A stretch of DNA of 64,000 nucleotides from Diadema setosum (lineage: Eukaryota; Echinodermata; Echinoidea; Diadematoida; Diadematidae): NCBI RefSeq assembly GCF_964275005.1, contig NC_092700.1, positions 18,915,015-18,979,014 on the forward strand, read 5' to 3'. Shown here one piece after another: positions 58,601 to 64,000 of the stretch (its first letter is position 1; each line of letters begins with the position of its first letter). The notes under the pieces were generated by a model. That model did no database searches. It was not told the origin of the DNA and worked only from the letters and a program-made list of their open reading frames with translations. The translations under genes were made by a program, and so were the position numbers.

Positions 58601-58863
58601 CCAAACAGGATTCCAGTTTTCTACATATTTCTAAATTGTTCGGAGATTTGAATAAAAACAGCTGCAAGGAATTATTCTGAACTTTTGCCCATTTCAGTTC
58701 CGCACTCTTGTTGGTCTTACCCTAAAGTGGACTTGGATCTTGAAGCGGTCATCAGTGGAGACAGTCCAGTGAGCTTCGTTGCCATTGGCAACCAGGTCAG
58801 GCGGTAGCATGATGCTTAGATAATCATGGACATCAAGCTCATAATGTTCCTCCGTGACAAGGT
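43442..58863 (-). CDS. mosaic trypsin-like protease: CUB-CUB-Fz-SMB-SMB-LDLa-Fz-S1 (13 exons, 5' end missing)
   Basis: Exons, 5' to 3' on the minus strand: 58721-58863, 57583-57784, 55906-56268, 54745-55152, 53566-53730, 52369-52413, 51549-51713, 50227-50394, 49196-49549, 47769-47934, 46799-47043, 44877-45016, 43442-43606. They join in frame to about 908 residues. Domains in order: a CUB split over two exons, a one-exon CUB, a ten-cysteine Frizzled domain, two somatomedin B domains separated by a Thr-rich linker, an LDL-receptor class A repeat, a second Frizzled domain and an S1 peptidase with activation site R-IVGG, catalytic His, Asp and Ser, and Asp189 (trypsin-like specificity). Domain exons are phase 1-1, the classic exon-shuffling pattern. 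Corin has Frizzled, LDLa and trypsin but no CUB or SMB; I know no named family with this exact order. Signal peptide or membrane anchor is not in view. Likely an extracellular matrix or cell-surface protease. Confidence 0.85.
43900..44564. mobile_element. piggyBac-like MITE, copy 2
   Basis: TTAA (43896-43899) then CCCTAACCAGGCTGGG; the right end CCCCGGCCGCATTAGGG is inverted, followed by TAAA, a decayed TTAA. It lies in the last intron of the protease gene. It matches the 20248-20998 family at both ends. Confidence 0.65.
44877..45016 (-). CDS. protease exon: specificity Asp189 region
   Basis: Phase 1-0. [20 protein letters not shown] early and [14 protein letters not shown] late; the Asp of DSCQ is the trypsin S1 Asp189. 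Confidence 0.92.
45470..45630 (+). repeat. dispersed ~150-bp repeat (TACTGGTCC), copy 1
   Basis: From TAACCCATTTTTTCTACTGG to the phrase ccaatgtgcagcgttgt; matched by 58045-58190. ACTGGTC/GACCAGT strings occur in both orientations, so it can fold. Confidence 0.75.
46268..46760. repeat. (GAT)n and (TGG)n imperfect trinucleotide tract
   Basis: A GATGAT/GACGAT run to about 46357 followed by ~400 bases of GGT/TGG-rich degenerate repeat, directly next to the catalytic-Asp exon. Its open frames are repeat translations. Confidence 0.85.
46799..47043 (-). CDS. protease exon: catalytic Asp
   Basis: Phase 2-1. It includes [11 protein letters not shown] (catalytic Asp), IRPACLA and [12 protein letters not shown]. 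Cys positions fit the S1 disulphides. Confidence 0.92.
47381..47700. repeat. (GGAT)n and (GAAT)n tetranucleotide microsatellite
   Basis: About 80 tetranucleotide units with rare single-base slips. Frames encode His-Ser-Phe-Ile repeats. It lies between two protease exons. Confidence 0.97.
47769..47934 (-). CDS. protease exon: activation site and catalytic His
   Basis: Phase 1-2. It starts [20 protein letters not shown], so cleavage after Arg frees the IVGG N-terminus; the Cys before it can tether the heavy chain. TAEHC holds the catalytic His; Glu replaces the usual Ala of TAAHC. Confidence 0.92.
48748..49126. mobile_element. TTAA-flanked MITE (AAAGGGATGG family), copy 6
   Basis: AGGGATGGCACAGTTGTGGT at the left; TACACCATCA then TTAA (49127-49130) at the right. 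It ends 66 bases from the Frizzled 2 exon donor. Confidence 0.7.
49196..49549 (-). CDS. protease exon: Frizzled domain 2
   Basis: Phase 1-1. [20 protein letters not shown] then [20 protein letters not shown] and WPFDC: ten cysteines. Open frames on the opposite strand are shadows. Confidence 0.92.
49624..50220. mobile_element. TTAA MITE (AGGCATARTTTAYC family) interrupted by a SINE
   Basis: TTAA then AGGCATAGTTTATCATTTG matches the element at 54274-54628. After the SINE the match resumes (gtgaacgatagttatt, ctacactaaacc). The right end merges into the LDLa exon flank. Confidence 0.55.
49785..50110 (-). mobile_element. tRNA-derived SINE, copy 2
   Basis: The same head and body as 5385-5737. 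Box A GGCTCAGTCGGTAGCG and box B GGTTCGAACCC are intact on the minus strand. It sits within the older MITE at 49624-50220, in a protease intron, and in the same orientation as the gene. Confidence 0.85.
50227..50394 (-). CDS. protease exon: Thr-rich linker and LDLa repeat
   Basis: Phase 1-1. [20 protein letters not shown] is a mucin-like linker; then [20 protein letters not shown] and [11 protein letters not shown], a class A repeat with its acidic calcium-binding C-terminus. Confidence 0.9.
51225..51560. repeat. short-unit minisatellite-like tract (AAGTTTAGTACCTGGACC)
   Basis: Loose ~22-base units with TACCTGGACC/TACCTGCACC, repeated in unit 2 at about 53245-53575. It also includes CTCGGGACAAGTC and its inverse. 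It runs up to the donor of the SMB exon. Confidence 0.55.
51549..51713 (-). CDS. protease exon: somatomedin B domain (3' copy)
   Basis: The same 165-base phase 1-1 exon as 53566-53730, reading [20 protein letters not shown] at the start. All SMB cysteines are kept. Confidence 0.88.
52369..52413 (-). CDS. protease exon: chimeric Thr-rich linker made by duplication
   Basis: 45 bases, phase 1-1, reading [15 protein letters not shown]. Its acceptor and first 39 bases copy the linker/LDLa exon (50227-50394); its last 6 bases and donor copy the end of the Frizzled 1 exon (54745-). It joins SMB to SMB in frame. Confidence 0.7.
53566..53730 (-). CDS. protease exon: somatomedin B domain (5' copy)
   Basis: 165 bases, phase 1-1: [20 protein letters not shown] then [19 protein letters not shown]. 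Closely spaced cysteines ending GDCC-D-Y---C fit the vitronectin-type SMB knot. Identical to the 51549-51713 exon except one seen change, Gly here for Arg there. Confidence 0.88.
54274..54628. mobile_element. TTAA-specific MITE present in only one duplication unit
   Basis: AGGCATAATTTACC at the left and GGTAAACTGGACCT at the right are imperfect inverted ends; TTAA stands on both sides (54270-54273, 54629-54632). Unit 1 has a single TTAA at the matching place (52253-52256), an empty site. Confidence 0.88.
54745..55152 (-). CDS. protease exon: Frizzled domain 1
   Basis: Phase 1-1. It starts [20 protein letters not shown], then [22 protein letters not shown] and WPLHC: ten cysteines in Frizzled CRD order. 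The C-terminal end is an acidic, Tyr/Asp-rich stretch before ETG. Confidence 0.92.
55906..56268 (-). CDS. protease exon: CUB 2
   Basis: A whole CUB domain in one phase 1-1 exon: [19 protein letters not shown] early, LLIGGG in the middle, [20 protein letters not shown] at the end. It lacks the usual cysteine pairs of many CUB domains. Confidence 0.88.
56640..57320. other. protease intron, nothing recognised
   Basis: Intron between the CUB 2 and CUB 1 exons. AT-rich; the phrase TTCGCGAA and variants (TTTGCGAG, TTCGTGAA) recur at 57190-57560, an unassigned local repeat. Confidence 0.4.
57583..57784 (-). CDS. protease exon: second half of CUB 1
   Basis: It reads [20 protein letters not shown] and includes [10 protein letters not shown], matching the late CUB pattern (GDG ... 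MWIVFKSD); phase 0-1. Confidence 0.8.
58045..58190 (+). repeat. dispersed ~150-bp repeat (TACTGGTCC), copy 2
   Basis: The same order of phrases as copy 1 (cccatttcttctactggtcc, gtaggta, agtttttccattt, attcctgaaaaggttactgg). In the intron between the two CUB 1 exons. Confidence 0.75.
58721..58863 (-). CDS. protease exon: first half of CUB 1
   Basis: It reads [20 protein letters not shown] and ends in VHFR; phase 1-0. Alone it is weakly CUB-like, but with the next exon it gives a CUB-sized domain. Acceptor tttgcag, donor gtaaga. Confidence 0.6.
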
Positions 58864-59165
58864 CTGCAAACACAACACAGATTTTTGAAAGAAAAAAATC
58901 AGTTACGGAGTAATCTTTTGTGCAGTTATCATAAACATACACCCATGCTACCATGATGACTGTATCTGATTAAGAACACAGTATATATATGAAAAATGAG
59001 CAAAGGAAATGGGGTTTCAATAGGATCTCAACCCAAGACCTTATGATTGCTAGACCCAGCTCTTACCAACCAAACTATGGAAGGCACATAGTGTGATGTT
59101 CATTCAAGAAACTCCTCAATCATTAATGAATGCTTCTGTGGTCAAAAGCTTTACGTAAACCTGAC

Positions 59166-59956
59166 TGTGACGGAGAACCGTGATGTGCCTTGGTGAAACC
59201 AGGGTGGGGTGGAATAAAAAGTGTCCATTCGGGACATGAGAGTTGGAGTTGGCAAACATGGCGTGAACAGCTGTATTCATTCGGTGCTAATCCAAGAATG
59301 TTTTGTCGGTGTATGACAGTTGTTATGTCGGTGCTGACGGGTGTTCTGTTGGTGCATGACATGTGGGGAACATGTCCGGGAAATGAACATACAAACAAAG
59401 CCATTTTTTGGTAGTATTTCGGTGTTTGGTACATCGTTGTAATGGTTGATGCCCGTTGGAGGTACAGTATGTGTAGTGTTCGCACTCATGTGAGATGTGT
59501 ACACAGGGTAGCGAACGTAACAGTGTCGTTCGTTCGTTCGTAGCGGTATTGTATACTGCGTGACATTGCACGGTATGTGTAATGGGGCTGCGTTAGCAGT
59601 GGTTGTGAATGGAAGTGCGATTCGCGAAGTGATGCGATGAGTATGTTTTGCGCACTTGTACTGGTCTTCTCGCAAGTTGAATCACCAGGGTTGCAGCATT
59701 GATTGCTGGAAAGGAAGGGTACGTATAACCGTTCCGTTATGTCATTCTATCAGATTAGTGTGTCACTTTCTGGTTATTTGGATTAGCATCGTTAGATGTG
59801 GCTTTACGAGGAAATTGGCCTCGAGATATACGAGTGTTTGTCAGGTCTGAATTGCTTAGACTATTCTCGTAGTTCGGTACGCAGTGGAGTGTACTGTGGA
59901 AGTTGCGTTAGCGACGTAGTATTGAAATCTAGTCAGAAAGCTAGATGTGAATAATC
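59166..59956 (+). repeat. probable 5' LTR and leader of the retroelement
   Basis: Starts with TG after ordinary intron-like sequence and holds AATAAAA near 59214. The LTR end and primer-binding site could not be fixed without the 3' LTR. Confidence 0.45.
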
Positions 59957-62900
59957 ATGGCAGCCAAGTTCGATGCTGCAGAGTTTGTGAAAGACGTCAC
60001 TCTTGGTAGATTGAGAGGGTTAGTGAAAGCTCAATTGATTGAGGTTGCAACTCATGTAGATGCTGATATCAGAGAGTGTAGTCGAAAGAAAGAAATCTTT
60101 GCAGTTCTGGTGAAGAAGCTTGAACTGGGTGGTGTAGAATATGAACACACAGACCAGAGTGAGAGTACAGATGAGATTGAGAGCGCAGGTAGAAAAAGTG
60201 CTCAAAGTACTACTACTAGACCTAGTGAGATGAGGGTAGATTCCACACAACTAGAACTGGCTAGATTGGAGTTAGAAAAAGAAAAAATGAAGGCAGAAAA
60301 TCTGAGACTCGAACAAGAGTTAATGCAACGTCAAATTGAGTTGACTCAGGTACAGGCCAGTAGCGTCCCAGGGGATAGGCCTAATGTTACTATGTCGAGA
60401 CCAAAGACGCCCGACATTGCAAAAATGGCAAACACAGTCCCCCGCTTTGATGAAGAGGATGTAGACTCTTTCTTTTTCTCCTTTGAGAGAATAGCCAGGA
60501 ATTTGGAGTGGGAGAAGAAATATTGGTCCATGATAGTACAACAAAAGCTCACAGGCAAGGCACATTCAGTAGTGTCTGCTCTCTCGGATGAGGAGGCAAA
60601 TAACTATGACACAATTAAGGAAGCAGTCCTTCTTGCCTATCAGTTAGTCCCAGAAGCCTACAGGCAAAAGTTTCGAGGATATAGGAGAGGTTCGAGACAG
60701 ACCTACGTAGAGTTTCAGAGAGAAAAAGAAATTCTGTTTGATCGATGGGTTCGATCAATGAAAGTAGATCTCACTTATGAAAATTTGAGAGAGATAGTGT
60801 TGATGGAGGAGTTCAAGAAATCGACACCTCCAGATTTGAGAACATATTTGGAAGATCGAAGAGTACATGATGTAAAGAGTGCAGCAGTCACAGCTGACCA
60901 GTATGAGTTGACACATAAAGTGAAAACAAAAAGTCCTGAAGGAAAGAGGAAGTTTGATCAGTCGAGAAATCCTGACACTCATAAGTGGCACAGTAGTCAT
61001 AGTGAACGCAGGGATAAAGTAAAGACTGAATCACAGAAAGAGCGACCAAAATCGCCACGGCTTCAATATAAAGAAGTGAGATGCTTTTTCTGTGGGAAAA
61101 CAGGTCACATTAAGTCCGAATGTAGGCGATTGCTGGAACAAAATGAAGCAAAAGAAAAACAAAAGCAAAGAGCAACACATGGTTTAGTCCATGCAGACAC
61201 ACGTACACAGAACAGTTCAGATGCTGAAACAAAAGAGAAACAGTACCAAGCAGCCACCAATGGTTTTGTTAAGTCAAGTGAAAGTGATGAACAGCGTCAT
61301 CCAAATGTTGTGAAAAGCAGTGTCTCAAAAATGACAGATACATGTTCAAGTGGTCGTGTGGATGAAAAGTACAAGGACTTCATTTCCAAGGGTACAGTAA
61401 CCATTGCTGAATTTAGAGTACCGGTTGTCATCCTTCGTGATACTGGAGCTACACAGTCCCTCATGATAGGAGATGTGAAGAGTATGCCCATAGATTGTAA
61501 CACGGGTAGGAAAGTACTGATACATGATGTCAACGGAGGAACTCAGGCGGTCCCTCTTTTCCGAGTGAATTTGGATAGTGGACTGATTTCAGGGGAAGTG
61601 ATTGTGGGAATTGTTCCATTTCTCCCCATGGATGGAGTTTCCTTTTTGCTTGGTAATGACCTTGCAGGAGGTCGAGGGAGTGTCCTTCCGGTTGTTTCCG
61701 AAGTCCCAGTGTACGAGCAGGAAAGCGAAAAACTCGTCGATGAATTTCCAGAAGTATTTCCAACATGTGCTATCACGAGGTTTCGAGCAAGTGAAGCAGA
61801 GCGTGAGAGAAATGAGTCTGAAAGTGAAATTTCTCTTGGTGACACATTCTTTGGAAAGGTGACTAGTGAAGGTGAAAGAGAACAAAGTTGGGAAGAAGGT
61901 GTGTTCAGTCAGCCAGCTTTAATCAAAGCACAGATGGAAGATGAGGAGTTGATGAAGTTGAGAGAGGGTGCATTGACTGTAGATGAGGCGAAGGGAGTGC
62001 CAGAATGTTTCTATGTAAAGTCTGGTGTTTTGATGAGGAAATGGCGTCCTCCAGATCGTCCCGCAGATGAGGACTGGACGGTTGTCGACCAGATAGTTGT
62101 TCCTCCGCCGTATCGAAATGAAATTCTACGTCTTGCACATGAAATTCCAATGGCCGGACACATGGGTGTCAAGAAGACTTTGTGTAGAATCAGAACTCAT
62201 TTCTTCTGGCCCAAGATGAGAAAGGATGTGTCTGAATTTTGTCGAACGTGTCATGACTGTCAAGTGGTAGGAAAACCACAACATGCCATTAGACCTGCGC
62301 CTTTGATTCCTATTCCGGCTTTTGAGGAGCCATTTAGCCGTGTGATGGTAGATTGCGTTGGTCCATTGCCGAAGTCCAAGTCAGGATGTCAGTATTTATT
62401 GACTGTGATGGATGTTTCCACGAGATACGCAGAAGCATTTCCGTTGAGGAGCATAACTGCTAAGTCAGTTCTGGATGCCTTGTTGACTTTCTTTACTAGG
62501 TATGGGCTACCAAAAGAAATACAGTCGGATCAAGGTAGCAATTTCATGTCTCGTGTCTTTCAGGAGTTGATGTACCAGCTTGGTATTCAACAGATCAAGT
62601 CGTCTGCATATCACCCGCAATCACAGGGGGCCTTAGAAAGGTACCATCAGACGCTAAAGACGATGTTGAAGGTCTACTGTCAGGATAATCCCAGGGACTG
62701 GGATAAAGGCATCCCTTTTCTTCTCTTCGCTGCTCGTGAAGTGCCTAATGAATCCACTGGATTCTCCCCCTTTGAGTTGGTGTTTGGGCATGAGCCAAGA
62801 GGGCCCCTGAAAGTTGTGAAAGAGCAGCTGTTGTCTGATGAGGAAGACAAGGATTCCAATGCCTTAGACTACATTTCCATGTTCAGAGAGCGTCTTGTGA

Positions 62901-64000
62901 GAGCGAATGAAGTGGCGAGAGAACACTTGAAGTCTTCGCAACAGACAATGAAGGAAATCTTTGACCGAAAGGCAAAGAGTCGTGTGTTTGAGGTTGGAGA
63001 CAAAGTCTTGGTTCTACTTCCATTGCCAGGAGATGCATTGAAGGCTAAATTCAGTGGTCCCTATGTAGTAGAGAGGAAGCTTGGGAAGGAGACTTATGTG
63101 GTGAGCATGCCTGATCGTAGAAAGACCAAGAGAGTGTGTCACGTTAATATGTTGAAGAAATACCATAAACGTGTAGAAGACGTAGGTGCAGTTGTGAGTG
63201 AGAGTGTCCTACACAGTGCTGAGAAAAGTGCAGAAGAGTTTGAATCTGATGCTCCAGATTCTAAGAGTGTGAGTTTCAAGTCAGGAATGATTCCGCGAGT
63301 AGAGAACTCAAAGGCACTAGAAAATCCAGAGTTACTGCTCAGTCATATGTCTGATTCGGAGAGGCAAGATGTTGTCGACATCCTCCAGGAATTTCCTGAG
63401 GTTTGCAGTGATAAATTGGGCTGTGCGAAAGACACTGTTCATACGGTAGATGTTGGTGAAAATGCACCCATTAAGCAGCATCCATATCGGATTCATCCTG
63501 CTAAGAGAGAACAGGTGGATAGGGAGATAGATTTCATGCTTGCAAATGGAATCATAGAGCCTAGTAACTCAAACTGGAGTTCCCCAGTAGTGCTAGTCCC
63601 AAAGGCAGACGGAACGTCCAGGTTTTGTATAGATTACAGGAAGGTCAATACCATAACCAAGACTGATTCGTTTCCGCTTCCTTTGATTGAGGAATGTATT
63701 GATCGGGTAGGAAGTGCTGAGTATGTCAGCAAATTGGATTTGATGAAAGGGTATTGGCAGGTGCCATTAGACAAAGATGCAAGAGAGATCTCGGCGTTTG
63801 TCACGCCCTCCGGGTTATACCAGTGTCGTGTCATGCCCTTCGGGATGAAAAATTCCCCCGCAACTTTTCAACGAATGATGAATCGAGTTATTGCTGGTCA
63901 TGATAACTGTGTTGTCTATATAGACGATGTGTTGGTTTTCAGTAATACGTGGGAGGAGCATGTTGCTCATCTTCGAGAGCTGTTCCAGAGGTTGTCACAT
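59957..64000 (+). CDS. retroelement gag-pol (partial at window edge)
   Basis: Begins MAAKFDAAEFVK. Parts by position: coiled, charged gag region to about 61060; zinc knuckle near 61085; aspartic protease with DTGA near 61440; integrase with zinc finger and DDE core about 62130-63180; reverse transcriptase from about 63430 with YIDD near 63920. The family is Ty3/gypsy, Gmr1-like. Looks whole as far as shown. Confidence 0.8.
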   Translation, partial: MAAKFDAAEFVKDVTLGRLRGLVKAQLIEVATHVDADIRECSRKKEIFAVLVKKLELGGVEYEHTDQSESTDEIESAGRKSAQSTTTRPSEMRVDSTQLELARLELEKEKMKAENLRLEQELMQRQIELTQVQASSVPGDRPNVTMSRPKTPDIAKMANTVPRFDEEDVDSFFFSFERIARNLEWEKKYWSMIVQQKLTGKAHSVVSALSDEEANNYDTIKEAVLLAYQLVPEAYRQKFRGYRRGSRQTYVEFQREKEILFDRWVRSMKVDLTYENLREIVLMEEFKKSTPPDLRTYLEDRRVHDVKSAAVTADQYELTHKVKTKSPEGKRKFDQSRNPDTHKWHSSHSERRDKVKTESQKERPKSPRLQYKEVRCFFCGKTGHIKSECRRLLEQNEAKEKQKQRATHGLVHADTRTQNSSDAETKEKQYQAATNGFVKSSESDEQRHPNVVKSSVSKMTDTCSSGRVDEKYKDFISKGTVTIAEFRVPVVILRDTGATQSLMIGDVKSMPIDCNTGRKVLIHDVNGGTQAVPLFRVNLDSGLISGEVIVGIVPFLPMDGVSFLLGNDLAGGRGSVLPVVSEVPVYEQESEKLVDEFPEVFPTCAITRFRASEAERERNESESEISLGDTFFGKVTSEGEREQSWEEGVFSQPALIKAQMEDEELMKLREGALTVDEAKGVPECFYVKSGVLMRKWRPPDRPADEDWTVVDQIVVPPPYRNEILRLAHEIPMAGHMGVKKTLCRIRTHFFWPKMRKDVSEFCRTCHDCQVVGKPQHAIRPAPLIPIPAFEEPFSRVMVDCVGPLPKSKSGCQYLLTVMDVSTRYAEAFPLRSITAKSVLDALLTFFTRYGLPKEIQSDQGSNFMSRVFQELMYQLGIQQIKSSAYHPQSQGALERYHQTLKTMLKVYCQDNPRDWDKGIPFLLFAAREVPNESTGFSPFELVFGHEPRGPLKVVKEQLLSDEEDKDSNALDYISMFRERLVRANEVAREHLKSSQQTMKEIFDRKAKSRVFEVGDKVLVLLPLPGDALKAKFSGPYVVERKLGKETYVVSMPDRRKTKRVCHVNMLKKYHKRVEDVGAVVSESVLHSAEKSAEEFESDAPDSKSVSFKSGMIPRVENSKALENPELLLSHMSDSERQDVVDILQEFPEVCSDKLGCAKDTVHTVDVGENAPIKQHPYRIHPAKREQVDREIDFMLANGIIEPSNSNWSSPVVLVPKADGTSRFCIDYRKVNTITKTDSFPLPLIEECIDRVGSAEYVSKLDLMKGYWQVPLDKDAREISAFVTPSGLYQCRVMPFGMKNSPATFQRMMNRVIAGHDNCVVYIDDVLVFSNTWEEHVAHLRELFQRLSH

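Larger units (their letters stand above)
59166..64000 (+). mobile_element. Ty3/gypsy LTR retroelement, Gmr1-like (5' part; continues beyond the window)
   Basis: A fossil-type viral relative. Parts in order: a probable 5' LTR and leader (from about 59166, starting TGTGACGG), gag with a CCHC zinc knuckle, aspartic protease, integrase, then reverse transcriptase running off the right edge. Integrase before reverse transcriptase is the reverse of the normal Ty3/gypsy order and is known from Gmr1-like elements of deuterostomes. The visible part looks whole, with no break noticed by eye; the 3' end and 3' LTR are not in view, so age cannot be read from LTR divergence, but it appears young. It lies antisense to the mosaic protease gene. 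Confidence 0.85.

Overview
The window looks like nuclear DNA from an invertebrate deuterostome, most likely an echinoderm. It is AT-rich, introns are large and full of small DNA transposons and microsatellites, exons are short with GT-AG borders, and the right edge holds a Ty3/gypsy-type element with the integrase-before-reverse-transcriptase order known from deuterostome (Gmr1-like) elements. I cannot name the species from sequence alone. There are no bacterial-type operons, CRISPR arrays or rRNA genes; the only tRNA-like sequences are SINE heads.

Layout. (1) 11-4268, plus strand: the 3' end of a gene for a single-pass membrane receptor: one transmembrane exon, then four cytoplasmic-tail exons carrying tyrosine motifs of the YxxM and YxxP types, and a poly(A) signal. 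Its ectodomain lies left of the window. (2) 4270-12005: intergenic, with a tRNA-derived SINE, a 5'-truncated LINE end, a palindromic MITE and microsatellites. (3) 12006-33646, plus strand: a complete adenosine deaminase gene in nine exons (358 residues), including one GC-AG intron. Its introns are packed with transposons: a large element full of nuclear-receptor-like DR1 sites, six-member TTAA-flanked MITE family, a piggyBac-like MITE and nested insertions. (4) 33650-43440: intergenic, with a diverged ~0.35 kb tandem repeat, a 230-bp TA tract, several MITEs and one possible orphan exon. (5) 43442-58863, minus strand: thirteen exons of a mosaic secreted or membrane-tethered trypsin-like protease, CUB-CUB-Frizzled-somatomedin B-(linker)-somatomedin B-LDLa-Frizzled-trypsin; its 5' end is beyond the window. 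A ~2 kb tandem duplication inside this gene has added a second somatomedin B domain. (6) 59166-64000, plus strand: the 5' part of the LTR retroelement, lying upstream of (probably within a 5' intron of) the protease gene and in the opposite orientation.

The three host genes are not an obvious pathway. The most interesting points are the in-gene duplication that makes a chimeric exon while keeping frame, the unusual domain combination of that protease, the receptor tail with SH2-docking motifs, substitutions at three substrate-pocket positions of the adenosine deaminase, and several stacked TTAA-specific insertions, one of them with a paralogous empty site that dates it after the duplication.
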